Assembly (NCBI GenBank): GCA_025358125.1
Contig: JANYKS010000084.1
Coordinates: forward strand, 1-61,372
Source of the DNA: Actinomycetes bacterium
GTDB lineage: Bacteria > Actinomycetota > Acidimicrobiia > Acidimicrobiales > Ilumatobacteraceae
DNA: 61,372 nt
Reading direction: 5' to 3'
Part shown: positions 25,561 through 34,009 of the stretch, piece after piece
Numbering within the stretch: position 1 is the stretch's first letter
How the letters are laid out: the number at the start of each line of letters is the position of its first letter
The notes under the pieces: model-generated
What the model saw: the letters and a program-made list of their open reading frames with translations, nothing else
What the model was told of the DNA's origin: nothing
Database searches by the model: none
Position numbers and translations under genes: made by a program

Positions 25561-26070
25561 ATGAGCTCGGCTGTCGGCGACGAATTGGTCGACATCGTCG
25601 ATGAGTCGGACCGCGTCATTGCCGTCGTCTCCCGCCGCGAGATGCGCGCCCGACGTCTTCGCCACCGGGCCGTCTACATCGCCGTCCAGGGCAGCGATGG
25701 CCGGTTGCTCGTACATCAGCGAAGTTTCGACAAGGACGTCCGCCCCGGCGCGTGGGATATCGCTGTTGGGGGGGTCGTCGGCTCCGGAGAGTCATACGAT
25801 GCGGCGGCGGTGCGCGAGATGGCCGAGGAGATCGGAGTGATTGCTATCACGCCGACACCGATCGGTGGTGGCACGTTCGGCGACGAGTCGTTCGAACTCA
25901 TCGGCCGCTGCTACCACGTCGTCCACGACGGGCCGTTCACGTTCGCCGACGGCGAGGTGATCCAGGCAAAGTGGGTCGACCGCGGCGAACTCGATGCGTT
26001 GCTCGCCACCGAGGAGGTGATGCACGACAGCGTCGCCTTACTGCTCGGTCATCTCGATGTCGGCGAGTGA
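25561..26070 (+). CDS. NUDIX hydrolase (isopentenyl-diphosphate isomerase-like)
   Basis: A 169-residue protein with a complete Nudix box spanning about residues 76-98: G-G-V-V-G-S-G-E then R-E-M-A-E-E-I-G-V. VDIVDESDRVIAVVSRREMR at the N-terminus and AVYIAVQGSDGRLLVHQRS resemble the YfcD/IDI-like group, which acts on nucleotide-diphosphate compounds. It is divergent from the PP2C gene; 91 bases separate the starts. The start ATG 25561 is the first that gives the family's usual N-terminus; an in-frame upstream start would add 36 residues without family similarity. Confidence 0.87.
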   Translation: MSSAVGDELVDIVDESDRVIAVVSRREMRARRLRHRAVYIAVQGSDGRLLVHQRSFDKDVRPGAWDIAVGGVVGSGESYDAAAVREMAEEIGVIAITPTPIGGGTFGDESFELIGRCYHVVHDGPFTFADGEVIQAKWVDRGELDALLATEEVMHDSVALLLGHLDVGE

Positions 26071-26158
26071 TGTCCCAAGAGAGCTGGTTTTTCCATTTGG
26101 GTGATCTCGGAGCACTCAGTGGCGGTAACGACACCCACTACGATCCGAGGAGTTCGCG

Positions 26159-26431
26159 ATGAGCATGTACGGAGCAAACCCGGAGCAATTGGCCCAACTC
26201 GGCAGGACGCTCAAGCAGCAGATGCAACCGATCGACTCGCTGGTCTCGACCGTGACATCGATGCTCGCCGGCACGATGTGGGAGGGCCCGGCACGCAGGC
26301 GGTTCGAGGACGACTGGCACGGCACGTTTCGTACGGCCCTAGAGCGTTTGAAGACCGCCTTCGAGTCGGCCGGCAACGATTGCGTAGTGCGTTCACAGGA
26401 CCTGGAGCGGGTCATGGGCACCGGCGGCTGA
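26159..26431 (+). CDS. WXG100-family small protein (ESAT-6-like)
   Basis: A 90-residue helical protein with Trp-Glu-Gly at about 41-43 (TMWEGPARRRFEDDW), the hairpin turn between two helices typical of WXG100 proteins, and a C-terminal helix with charged residues. AGGAG lies 6 bases before the ATG. Family members are usually secreted as dimers by the ESX/type VII system. No EccC-type ATPase or partner WXG100 gene is in the window, so it is an orphan here; it may also be an intracellular member. Family call is by pattern only. Confidence 0.7.
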   Translation: MSMYGANPEQLAQLGRTLKQQMQPIDSLVSTVTSMLAGTMWEGPARRRFEDDWHGTFRTALERLKTAFESAGNDCVVRSQDLERVMGTGG

Positions 26432-26466
26432 TTTCGTTCCGGTCGATTACGGCGTAGATTCGAAGG

Positions 26467-26703
26467 GTGCTGCAACTCGAGTTCACCGTCGAGCCCTTCG
26501 TCGAAGGACTCCCAGGGCCTCACGTGACGGCGGCCGTCGAGGCGGCCGAGGCGGTCGGGGGCACCGTGGAGTTCGGGCCGTTCGGCTCGATTTGTAGCGC
26601 CCCGGTAGACTCGATGCCAGAGCTTGTCGCGGCGCTCGTGAGGGCAGCGTTCGCGAACGGCGCAACGCATGTCACCATGCACGTTGCCCGGAGCGGGTCA
26701 TGA
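26467..26703 (+). CDS. Thiamine-binding-like (MTH1187/YkoF-type, DUF77) protein
   Basis: A 78-residue protein with the ferredoxin-like pattern of the MTH1187/thiamine-binding family: an initial strand LQLEFTVEPFV, a Gly-Pro-His-Val turn and helix, a strand VEFGPFGSICSA and a helix SMPELVAALVRAAFANG followed by the strand THVTMHVARSG. The start is GTG at 26467 with AAGGGT near it. The stop overlaps the ATG of the following regulator, so the two are translated together. Thiamine or a related compound could be the ligand; no thiamine gene or TPP riboswitch was seen nearby. Confidence 0.6.
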   Translation: MLQLEFTVEPFVEGLPGPHVTAAVEAAEAVGGTVEFGPFGSICSAPVDSMPELVAALVRAAFANGATHVTMHVARSGS

Positions 26704-27062
26704 CGTTGCCCCGCCATCCGCTCGTGCTCGCGGTGCGGCCGATCGCGGAGGCGCTCGGTGCAACCTTGATGCCCGTCAGCGAGCGCGAGGCGAGCGACAT
26801 CCCTTTGATGTGGGAGGGCAACGTGATCGCGGTCGTGCGCCCGGCGCCGCTGCATGGAGCGCTCGATCGGTTGATCGAGTCCGTCGAGCGCGAGTTCGGC
26901 AACCGACTCAGAGACCTCAACCGAGAAGACAAGCAGCGGGCGATCCGCATCCTCGACGAGCGCGGCGCGTTCACCCTGCGCAGGGCTGTCGAAGACGTCA
27001 GCGACTCGATGGGGGTGTCGCGCATCACCGTCTACAACTACCTCAACGCAATCCACCGATAG
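26700..27062 (+). CDS. YheO/HTH_22-type DNA-binding protein
   Basis: A 120-residue protein. The C-terminal 50 residues, DLNREDKQRAIRILDERGAF then LRRAVEDVSDSMGVSRITVYNYLN, match the HTH_22 domain found at the end of YheO-like regulators. The N-terminal part (residues 1-65) is a short alpha-beta segment without the full PAS-like domain of YheO, so this looks like a shorter version of that regulator. It overlaps the thiamine-binding-like gene by 4 bases, suggesting a ligand-sensing pair. The target genes are unknown. Confidence 0.65.
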   Translation: MTLPRHPLVLAVRPIAEALGATLMPVSEREASDIPLMWEGNVIAVVRPAPLHGALDRLIESVEREFGNRLRDLNREDKQRAIRILDERGAFTLRRAVEDVSDSMGVSRITVYNYLNAIHR

Positions 27063-27064
27063 GT

Positions 27065-27355
27065 GATGATGTCAGCGGTCTCGCCCACCACTTCGAGCAA
27101 GACGCCGGAACCTACGCCCGCATCATTCGTTCACTGGGAGTTCCCACGCCGCGGTTCTGCATGGTCGGCAATTCGGTGCGCAGTGACATCCTGCCGGTCC
27201 TCGCGCTCGGTGCGAGCGCGGTGCACGTGCCATATCACCTGCTCTGGGACCTCGAGCAGGCTCCAAACGACCACGGTCACACGTTCGCGGAACTCGAGTC
27301 GTTGACCGAACTCCGCGCATGGCTCACGGAGTCCACCACTGTTCGAGACGGGTGA
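27065..27355 (+). pseudogene. HAD hydrolase, C-terminal remnant without a start
   Basis: The frame gives about 96 residues but has no suitable start codon near its beginning. RIIRSLGVPTPRFCMVGNSV and the following RSDILPVLALGA and HVPYHL are the C-terminal end of a HAD-superfamily hydrolase, containing the motif IV region; motifs I-III are missing. The fragment begins directly after the stop of the HTH_22 gene, so the front part was probably lost by a deletion that joined the two. Its last 32 bases overlap the end of the convergent lipoprotein gene. It is unlikely to be an active enzyme. Confidence 0.7.
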
Positions 27356-28094
27356 CCTTGCCGCCCGACACCGTCACCAGGTAACCGAATCCGGCGTAGG
27401 CATAGTCCTGCGGAGCCTGCGCCGACGGTGCGGCGCCTTGGATCAGTTTGTACAGCTCGGGGCCGCTGACCGTGTAGCCGCGCTGGGTCGCGGCGTCGAC
27501 GACCGTGATGGACTGGTCCTTCAGCGGAACCTCGATCGTCTGCGTCGGATCGGTCTCGACGCCGTAGTCGTTGACGCACGCGTCCGGGTTCGCGGTCCCG
27601 AAATGGGCTGCGCAGTCAGCGCCCCTGAACAGTTGCACGATCTCGAACACGACCGAGCCGGCTGCCGGCGGCGGATCGCCACTCACCGCTACCGTCGCGT
27701 AGTACACGCCGTTGGGATGGCTGTTGTCGGCCGGGACCGGATGGGTCTTGCCGGGCACGGTCGGTGGGGGCGCAGGCGCGTACTCCTTGATCGCCGTGCC
27801 CGTGGTCGCGGTTGGCGCGGTCGTGGTCGCGGCCCGCGCGGTGGTGCTGGTGGTTGCAACCGGCCGCTTGGCCGTGGTGGTCGTGGCGGCGGCGGTGACC
27901 GGGGTGGTGGGCGCGGGCGCCGCTGTGGTCGGCGCTGGAGTCGTACCGGCAACGGTTGGCGTGGTCGACGCGGGGGCAGTCGGGACGCTGGTGGCCGTGG
28001 TCGAGGGCGTGGTGCCGATGACCTGTCTCGTGTCGGACCCGCATCCGGACACCAGCAACATTGCGCAACTCCCGAGCGCGGCGGCGATCTTCAT
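27324..28094 (-). CDS. Putative lipoprotein with Thr/Ala/Pro-rich linker
   Basis: A 256-residue protein with the signal peptide MKIAAALGSCAMLLVSGCGS, where the Cys after LLVSG is the lipidation site. A low-complexity linker rich in Thr, Ala and Pro (residues ~25-110) precedes a globular C-terminal domain of about 140 residues ending VSGGKVTRLEQWWTP, with two Cys (DCAAHF and NPDACVNDY). The domain is not recognised. It would sit on the outer face of the membrane. It is convergent with the HAD remnant, overlapping by 32 bases, and is followed upstream on the same strand by coaA. Confidence 0.6.
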   Translation of the reverse strand: MKIAAALGSCAMLLVSGCGSDTRQVIGTTPSTTATSVPTAPASTTPTVAGTTPAPTTAAPAPTTPVTAAATTTTAKRPVATTSTTARAATTTAPTATTGTAIKEYAPAPPPTVPGKTHPVPADNSHPNGVYYATVAVSGDPPPAAGSVVFEIVQLFRGADCAAHFGTANPDACVNDYGVETDPTQTIEVPLKDQSITVVDAATQRGYTVSGPELYKLIQGAAPSAQAPQDYAYAGFGYLVTVSGGKVTRLEQWWTP

Positions 28095-28112
28095 CTTGCC
28101 AATATAGGTCTG

Positions 28113-29045
28113 TCACAAGCGCAGGAGATGCACGTCGGTGACCCGATGGTCAGCCGCTTTGCGCAGGATCAGCGATGCTCGGGCCTTTGTCGGCGCGATA
28201 TTTTCGCGCAGGTTCCGACCGTTGATCTCGCGCCAGATGTACCTCGCCGTTTCCACGGCCTGCTCGGTGGTGAGGTGTGCGTAGTGGCGGAAGAAGCTGT
28301 TCGGATCTTGGAACACGGTCTTGCACAGGGTCAGAAAACGGTCCACATACCACTGCTCGATGTCGTTCTCGTCGGCGTCGATGTAGATGCTGAAGTCGAA
28401 ATAATCGCTGACGAACTCGTTCGCCTCACTGCCGACCTGAAGCACGTTGAGACCCTCGATGATGAGGATGTCCGGTTGTTCCACGACGACGCTCTCGCCC
28501 TCGATGATGTCGTACACCACGTGGCTGTAGATCGGCGCGGACACCTCGCTCGCGCCGCTCTTCACTGCGCGCAGGAACTCCAACAACCGCTTCGTGTCGT
28601 AGCTCTCGGGGAAGCCCTTGCGGTTCATCAGGTCGCGCTCTTCGAGCACCCGGTTCGGGTAGAGGAAACCGTCGGTCGTGATCAGACCGACTTTGGGATG
28701 ATCGGGCCAACGGGCGAGGAGGGCCTGGAGGATGCGGGCGAAAGTGCTCTTGCCGACGGCGACGCTTCCGGCGACGCCGATGATGTACGGAACCTTCGGT
28801 GCCATCTTGCCCAGGAACGTGGACGACACCTTCTGCAGGTTTTGGGTCGCGGCGACGTAGAGATTGAGCAGACGGGTCAGCGACAGGTAGACGGTTGCGA
28901 CCTCATCGAGGTCGATCCGCTCGTTGATACCGCGCAGTTCATCGAGGCCTGCCTGGCGCAGGGTGAGTGGGGTGGCCGCACGCAGCAAGGCCCATTCGTC
29001 GCGACTGAAGGAGAGATAACGGCCCGATTCGGTTCCCAGTGCCAC
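28113..29045 (-). CDS. coaA: Pantothenate kinase (type I, CoaA)
   Basis: A 310-residue P-loop kinase. [12 protein letters not shown] (90-101) is Walker [21 protein letters not shown] and [11 protein letters not shown] follow in order as in E. coli CoaA, ending in [18 protein letters not shown]. It phosphorylates pantothenate in the first step of CoA synthesis and is usually inhibited by CoA. The start GTG 29045 is chosen because [16 protein letters not shown] matches the family N-terminus and gives the normal length; the frame stays open to 29261 but that region belongs to the opposite-strand methylase. Confidence 0.92.
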   Translation of the reverse strand: MALGTESGRYLSFSRDEWALLRAATPLTLRQAGLDELRGINERIDLDEVATVYLSLTRLLNLYVAATQNLQKVSSTFLGKMAPKVPYIIGVAGSVAVGKSTFARILQALLARWPDHPKVGLITTDGFLYPNRVLEERDLMNRKGFPESYDTKRLLEFLRAVKSGASEVSAPIYSHVVYDIIEGESVVVEQPDILIIEGLNVLQVGSEANEFVSDYFDFSIYIDADENDIEQWYVDRFLTLCKTVFQDPNSFFRHYAHLTTEQAVETARYIWREINGRNLRENIAPTKARASLILRKAADHRVTDVHLLRL

Positions 29046-29117
29046 CGCTGAACCATAGATCCCGAGGCACAGCCGGTGGCATTCCGCGGCGCCTCGTAAC
29101 CTGTCCGCATCGACCCG

Positions 29118-30599
29118 GTGCCTGACCCTCTGCCCGACCCTCTGCCTGACCCTCTGTCTGACCCTCTGCCAGACCCCCTGCCTGATTACGACGCAACGCT
29201 GTCGGCGCAGGAACGCAAGCGGCTCGGCGCGTGGTACACGCCGATGTCGCTGGTCGAGCACGTGGTCGGCCGCACGATCGCAGACAACGTGGCGGGCTCG
29301 ACCGTGCGAGTGCTCGATCCTGCGTGTGGCGACGGGCGGTTCCTGGCCGCCGCCGCCCGACTGATCAGAAATCGCGGTGGCGTGCCGCTGTTGACGGGCG
29401 TCGATATCGATCTCGGCGGGCTCGACGGCGCTGACGGACTTCGCGAGCCCGTCGAGGCGATCGAGGCCGATGCCCTCGCCTACGACTGGGGCAACCGCCG
29501 CTTCGATGTCATCGTCGGCAATCCTCCGTTCCTGTCGCAGATGGCGACCGCGACCGTGCGCCAGGGCGGCTCCCGATTCGGCGGCGGTCCGTACGCTGAC
29601 GCGGCCGCCGACTTCCTCGCGCTATCGGTCCGGTTGGCGAGGCCCGACGGCGGTCGCGTCGGACTTGTCCTGCCGGGCTCGTTGCTGACGGCACGAGACG
29701 CCGGCCCGATCCGCGCCGAGGTCGATCGCGCCGCGGCGTTGCGCTGGTTCTGGTGGTCGCCCGAACCCGTCTTCGAGGCGCTGGTTCGCACATGCGCGAT
29801 GGGCTTCGAACTCGGCGCGGCGGCGGATTCCGTGGCGTGCTCGACCGGGCGGTCGTTCGAACCGGCCGGGCTGCAGGCAGCGCCGGCGTCGGCCGCGAAC
29901 CACCACTGGGGCTCGTTGATCGCCGGCGCGCTCGGCGTGCCCGAGCTGCCAACGCTCTCGTCGGCCGCCACGTTGGCCGACTACGCGCTCGTGACCGCGA
30001 ACTTCCGCGATCAGTACTACGGCCTGGTCGGCGCGGTCAGCGACGAGGCCACGGGACCACCGCTGATCACCACCGGCCTGATCGACCCGGCCCGGTGCCA
30101 CTGGGGCGCTCGGCCGACGCGCTTCGCGAAGCAGGTGTTCGCCGCGCCGCGAGTCGATCTGTCACAGCTCGTGCCGTTCATGCAGCGTTGGGCCACCCGC
30201 TGCCTCGTGTCGAAGGTGCTCGTGGCCACCCAGACCAGGGTGCTCGAAGCCGTCGTCGACGAACACGGCGAATGGTTGCCTGCCGTTCCGGTGATTCGGC
30301 TCGTGCCGAATTTGTTCGGCGACGTGTGGTCGATCGCGGCGGTGCTGACGTCACCCGTCGCGTCGGCGGTCATCGCCGGCCAGTCGGCGGGGAGCGGCCT
30401 TTCCGCGGCGACGGTTCGGGTCAGCCAGCGAACACTCGGCGATCTGGCTTGGCCGGCTGGCGATCTCGCGACGGCGGTTGCGGCATTTCGCTCTGGCGAC
30501 CTCGAGACCTGCGGGCGAGCGGTCGATGCCGCCTACGGAGTGGCCGACGCCGATCTGTTTCGGTGGTGGCAAGTTGGCTTGTCGGGTCGGCGCCGGTAG
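29118..30599 (+). CDS. Eco57I/N6-adenine-type DNA methyltransferase
   Basis: A 493-residue methylase. [10 protein letters not shown] (67-76) is the SAM loop (motif I), VDIDLGG (95-101) motif II and VIVGNPPF (131-138) the catalytic NPPF of N6-adenine enzymes; LGAWYTP at 36-42 is the usual lead-in of Eco57I-type methylases. The rest includes a probable target-recognition region. The N-terminus is built of five PDPL repeats encoded by a 12-bp tandem repeat. The GTG at 29118 is the only start that keeps the YTP lead-in. No endonuclease is adjacent, so it may be an orphan epigenetic methylase or a protein-associated one. Confidence 0.8.
   Translation: MPDPLPDPLPDPLSDPLPDPLPDYDATLSAQERKRLGAWYTPMSLVEHVVGRTIADNVAGSTVRVLDPACGDGRFLAAAARLIRNRGGVPLLTGVDIDLGGLDGADGLREPVEAIEADALAYDWGNRRFDVIVGNPPFLSQMATATVRQGGSRFGGGPYADAAADFLALSVRLARPDGGRVGLVLPGSLLTARDAGPIRAEVDRAAALRWFWWSPEPVFEALVRTCAMGFELGAAADSVACSTGRSFEPAGLQAAPASAANHHWGSLIAGALGVPELPTLSSAATLADYALVTANFRDQYYGLVGAVSDEATGPPLITTGLIDPARCHWGARPTRFAKQVFAAPRVDLSQLVPFMQRWATRCLVSKVLVATQTRVLEAVVDEHGEWLPAVPVIRLVPNLFGDVWSIAAVLTSPVASAVIAGQSAGSGLSAATVRVSQRTLGDLAWPAGDLATAVAAFRSGDLETCGRAVDAAYGVADADLFRWWQVGLSGRRR
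29121..29180 (+). repeat. 12-bp coding tandem repeat in the methylase 5' end
   Basis: Five consecutive units of CCTGACCCTCTG with few changes span 29121-29180, encoding the repeat PDPL; a degenerate sixth follows. As 12 is a multiple of three, gain or loss of a unit would change only the length of the N-terminal tail, not the frame. Confidence 0.9.
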
Positions 30600-30608
30600 G
30601 AGCAACTC

Positions 30609-31592
30609 TCAGCGGTGCCAGGGGGCGAACGGCGATACGGCGCCCTCGCCGCCGGTGAGCACATCGAAGCCGTCATCGGTGACGAGGATGGTGTGCTCGA
30701 ACTGCGCGGTGCGTTTGCCGTCGGCGGTGACCGCTGTCCAATCGTCGTCCCACATCCGGTGCTGCCACGTGCCGAGCGTGATCATCGGCTCGATCGTGAA
30801 CGTCATGCCCGGGCGCATGATGGTGGTGGTGCCGCGGGTGTCGTAGTAGTGCAGGATCTGGATGTCGGTGTGGAATTGCTCGCCGATGCCATGGCCGACG
30901 AACGCCTTGACGACGCCGTAGTGATGGGCCTTCGCGTGCGCCTCGATGGCCTTGCCGATGTCGCTCACCGGGCGGTCGGCGCGGACCGCCTCGATCCCCT
31001 TCCACATGCATTCCTCCGTCACCCGGACGAGGTCGTGGCTGACTGGATCAACGTTGCCGACGAAGAACGTGGCGTTGGTGTCGCCGTGCACGCCGCCGAC
31101 GTAGGTGGTGACATCGATGTTGATGATGTCACCCTCTTGCAGCGGGCGGGAGTCGGGGATGCCGTGGCAGATCACCTCGTTGACGCTCGTGCACACGCTC
31201 TTGCGGTAGCCGTTGTAGTTGAGCGGGCTCGGGTAGGCGTCGCGCTCGAGGCAGAGCTGATGGACGTAGATGTCGATCTCGTCGGTGGTGACGCCTGGGC
31301 GCACCATCTCGCCCGCGAGGCGCAACACGTCTGCGGCGATCTTGCCGGCGTGGCGCATGCGCTCGATGATCTCCGCCGACTTCACCCTTGGCTCGTTCCA
31401 GCGGACCACCTTGCCTGTGTCGGCGTACGACGGGCGGTTGATGTGGTCGGGCACGGGGCGGTAGGGACTGATCTCGCCCTGGACGACCCGTCCCTCGAGC
31501 GGCTTGTGACAGCGCTTGTACTTCCGGCCGCTGCCGCACCAGCACAGGTCGTTTGCTTGCGGGGGAGTCTGAGGCGGGGCCACGATCGACAT
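30609..31592 (-). CDS. map: Methionine aminopeptidase with N-terminal SEC-C zinc motif
   Basis: A 327-residue type I methionine aminopeptidase that removes the initiator Met from nascent proteins. Residues 17-29 form a SEC-C motif (CWCGSGRKYKRCH), which binds zinc and is thought to aid ribosome binding. The peptidase region has the metal ligands in NIDVTTY and HGDTN, then the His of GHGIGEQFH, the Glu in TIEPM and the final Glu in QFEHTI. The gene is convergent with the DNA methylase, 9 bases apart. Several Map paralogues are usual in actinobacteria; this is the long SEC-C type. Confidence 0.92.
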   Translation of the reverse strand: MSIVAPPQTPPQANDLCWCGSGRKYKRCHKPLEGRVVQGEISPYRPVPDHINRPSYADTGKVVRWNEPRVKSAEIIERMRHAGKIAADVLRLAGEMVRPGVTTDEIDIYVHQLCLERDAYPSPLNYNGYRKSVCTSVNEVICHGIPDSRPLQEGDIINIDVTTYVGGVHGDTNATFFVGNVDPVSHDLVRVTEECMWKGIEAVRADRPVSDIGKAIEAHAKAHHYGVVKAFVGHGIGEQFHTDIQILHYYDTRGTTTIMRPGMTFTIEPMITLGTWQHRMWDDDWTAVTADGKRTAQFEHTILVTDDGFDVLTGGEGAVSPFAPWHR

Positions 31593-31681
31593 TCGATAAA
31601 TGCTATTGGGTCTCGACCGGGTTGGTGCCAGCGGCCTCCGGGGCCGTCGACTGGGTATGCCTGTCTGGGCTAGGAATGGTC

Positions 31682-32785
31682 ATGGCGCATCGTCGGCTCA
31701 GGCTCAGTCTGAAGCTGGTCGTGTTCGCGCTGGTGATCTACCTCGTCGGTGGCATCGTCATCAGTGGCGCGCGCAAAGCGATCCGCGAGATCCGCCATGT
31801 CGATCCGCTCCTGCTCGCGCTCGGCCTCGTCCTCGAAATGGCCGCGCTGTTCTCGTATTCGTTGCTGACGAGGGCCGCGCTCGAGCAGGCTTCCGCGGAG
31901 GTGTCGAAATGGCGGATGTTTCGGATCCAGATGAGCTCGAAGTCGTTGTCGAGCATCGTGCCGGGCGGCAGTGCCGCCGGCTCCGCTCTCGCCTATCGGC
32001 TGATGACGCTGTCTGGTGTCCCGGGCCCCGACGCAGGTTTTGCCCTGGCGAGCGCCGGGCTCGGTTCCGCAGTCGTGTTGAACCTGATCTTTTGGCTCGC
32101 GCTGATCGTCTCGATCCCGATCCGGGGCGTGAACCCCGCATACGCGTCCGGCGCGATCGCCGGTGTCGTCGCGATGGCGTTCGCAGCGATGCTCGTGTTC
32201 GGTCTGCTCGAGGGATCCGGTCGGGCCGAGCGATTCGTGCGTGCGATAGCCAGACGGATACACCTCGACCAGGACCGCGCCTCCGACGCGCTGCGCCAGA
32301 TCGGCCGGCGTCTGACAGCACTCGCAGCCGATCGTGCGCTACTGGCCCGGGTGGTGGGTTGGGCGAGCGCGAACTGGTTGCTCGACGCGGCGGCGCTGTG
32401 GGTCTTCCTGCGCGCGTTCGGCGCGTCGGTCGACGTTGACGCGCTGCTGGTTTCGTTCGGTCTCGTCAACGTCCTCGCCGTCGTGCCGCTCACCCCTGGG
32501 GGCGTCGGCGTGATCGAGGTCGCGATGACGACGACACTCGTCGGGTTCGGTCTGGCGAGATCGACGGCCACCCTCGGCGTCGCGATGTGGCGATTGGCCC
32601 AATACTTCTTCCCGATCCTGCTCGGCGCGATCCTGTACGCAAGTCTGCGCGTCGGGCCGTGGAGCATCAAGCGCCGGGCCGAGCTGATACGCCTGCGCGA
32701 GCTCGCCGACGAGACCAAGTTCGACCACGAGAACCCGCTCGACTTCGCCGAGCGGGTCGCCGACAAACGAACCCGGGATGTGTGA
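31682..32785 (+). CDS. Flippase-like integral membrane protein (LPG synthase TM region, UPF0104)
   Basis: A 367-residue protein with about eight to nine membrane helices, opening with LKLVVFALVIYLVGGIVISG. The pattern matches the lysylphosphatidylglycerol synthase membrane region (flippase-like) family: SSIVPGGSAAGSALAYRL and VLAVVPLTPGGVGVIEVAM are the conserved glycine-rich segments. No catalytic aminoacyltransferase domain follows, so a lipid or polyisoprenoid translocation role is likely. ATG 31682 has AGGA 8 bases upstream; ATG 31676 is also possible. The gene is divergent from map. Confidence 0.85.
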   Translation: MAHRRLRLSLKLVVFALVIYLVGGIVISGARKAIREIRHVDPLLLALGLVLEMAALFSYSLLTRAALEQASAEVSKWRMFRIQMSSKSLSSIVPGGSAAGSALAYRLMTLSGVPGPDAGFALASAGLGSAVVLNLIFWLALIVSIPIRGVNPAYASGAIAGVVAMAFAAMLVFGLLEGSGRAERFVRAIARRIHLDQDRASDALRQIGRRLTALAADRALLARVVGWASANWLLDAAALWVFLRAFGASVDVDALLVSFGLVNVLAVVPLTPGGVGVIEVAMTTTLVGFGLARSTATLGVAMWRLAQYFFPILLGAILYASLRVGPWSIKRRAELIRLRELADETKFDHENPLDFAERVADKRTRDV

Positions 32786-32867
32786 GCCGTCTCGTCACCA
32801 AAGGGAGCGCCCGAAACGGGAACGTGTCGATGGAGCGATCGGTAGCGGTGAACTTTCCGAGACGGTG

Positions 32868-32897
32868 CGTCGAGAGTTCAAGTCCCCCTCGCCCACG
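32868..32897. other. tRNA 3'-end-like fragment, possible attachment-site remnant
   Basis: GTTCAAGTCCCCC followed by TCGCCCAC (32876-32896) reads like the T-loop and 3' acceptor strand of a tRNA, the final C being the discriminator expected of tRNA-His. The 5' arm of the T-stem (CGAGAG) does not pair well and no 5' half is present upstream. Such scraps of tRNA 3' ends mark integration sites of mobile elements. It sits directly at the left edge of the island-like block. The matching repeat was not found by eye, so the call is tentative. Confidence 0.35.
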
Positions 32898-33042
32898 GTA
32901 AAGGCGCAGGTCAGCAGGGACTTTTTAGGTCTCTGGAACCTCTTCTTCTACCGGACCTCTGCCCTTGCGCGGCAACGTTTGCGCGGCTGACGGCTGTCGT
33001 GAGTCGATCTTGCCCAAAGGTCGACTTCCTCGTGTTCGGGGG

Positions 33043-33303
33043 CTACACGAGGGTCTCGCCGCCAGGAACGAGAGTGGCCTCAACTTTCCGGAGGAACTCG
33101 ATGACCTCGCTGGCCGATGCCTCAAACGCCGCCTTGGCCCTGCCATCGTCTTCGTCGGCCAAGAGCCGGACCTCCTCAAGTAGCTCACGCTTGGCGTCCC
33201 GCTTGGCCTTGCCGTCCTGTGCCAACGCAGCCGTTGCCTTTTGCTCAAACTCTGCCGGGCAATAGTGCTCGAAGTCATGCTCCTTCAAAGCCACGAAGTG
33301 GTG
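33043..33303 (-). pseudogene. Remnant of an OLD/ATPase-like protein, C-terminal piece
   Basis: About 86 residues can be read on the minus strand: ALKEHDFEHYCPAEFEQKA followed by KRDAKRELLEEVR and AAFEASASEVIEFLRKVEA. The composition is helical and charged, unlike a chance frame, and recalls the end of OLD-type (AAA/TOPRIM) nucleases, a defence-island family. The frame extends to 33483, but the front part overlaps the endonuclease gene and is Ser/Thr-rich without similarity. No ATPase domain remains, so it seems to be a decayed fragment. The family call is a recollection of pattern, not a search result. Confidence 0.4.
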
Positions 33304-33355
33304 AGCATCTGGCGTGGTGACCGGCGCCGGCGGCAGAGGAGAGCTGCACGCGACG

Positions 33356-34009
33356 ATGGAATTGTTGAACGACGCGCAGGTGGTTGTCGTGGCGAGGTTC
33401 GTTGATGCCGTAACGGGCGCAACAGACGTCGAGCTCCTCGAAACCTCCTGGTTCGCCACGTCGATCTGGGCTGAGGACTTCACAGCGCGTCTTCGCGCCT
33501 ATCACGCGAACGCTGACGATCCCCTTTCGAGTACGGCGTTCGAGGCAGTATTCGTCGGTGCCTGCCGTACGGCTGGATGGGCGGTCGACAGGGCGGCTTC
33601 CGCGACGCATCGCTTCTTTGACGTGACGTTGGTCCGACCGGGCGCAGCCGCACGGACCTTGTCACTCAAGGCGTCATCCTCGAAGGACATGACCCGTCAG
33701 ACGGTGCACATCTCGAAGCTGACCGAGGCCGCTTGGATCCAGGATGCGAGACGGGCTCGCGACCGAAAACCGCTCACGGTCCAATTGTTCGACGACTATC
33801 GCGCCGCTACATCGTCGATCCTCATGCTTCGCGCCTTTCGGTCCTCGAGCCCACCGATGCTGGAGTATCAACTTCTTGAGATTCCCACAGAGATCTTCGC
33901 TCGCGTTGCTGGCGTATCGACGCTCGACTTCCAAGGCGGAACTGTTCCAGTACGCGGATTGACCGGCGAGGTCGATTTCAAGATCAGACTTGACCGAAGC
34001 GATGCGTAG
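33356..34009 (+). CDS. Putative type II restriction endonuclease
   Basis: A 217-residue protein next to a DNA methyltransferase. The central part FEAVFVGACRTAGW, then HRFFDVTLVRPGAAARTLSL followed by KASSSKDM, has the arrangement of a PD-(D/E)xK nuclease: a helix Glu, a strand Asp and a strand ending in S-L-K; the following HISKLTEAAWIQDAR fits a core helix. Residue S in place of D/E before the Lys is a known variant pattern. It is cytosolic, without signal or membrane segments. ATG 33356 is preferred with AGGAGA upstream at a long distance; GTG 33314 is an alternative. The family is not recognised, so endonuclease function is an inference from context and motif. Confidence 0.45.
   Translation: MELLNDAQVVVVARFVDAVTGATDVELLETSWFATSIWAEDFTARLRAYHANADDPLSSTAFEAVFVGACRTAGWAVDRAASATHRFFDVTLVRPGAAARTLSLKASSSKDMTRQTVHISKLTEAAWIQDARRARDRKPLTVQLFDDYRAATSSILMLRAFRSSSPPMLEYQLLEIPTEIFARVAGVSTLDFQGGTVPVRGLTGEVDFKIRLDRSDA

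Noticed and set aside
26432..26466. TPP riboswitch in front of the thiamine-binding-like gene
   Set aside because: The gap is only 35 bases, too short for the element, and no CTGAGA-type core was seen.
29118..29190. CRISPR-like array
   Set aside because: The repeats are 12 bp, without spacers, and encode PDPL in frame.
32823..32896. Complete tRNA gene
   Set aside because: Only the T-loop and 3' acceptor match; acceptor and anticodon stems cannot be formed.
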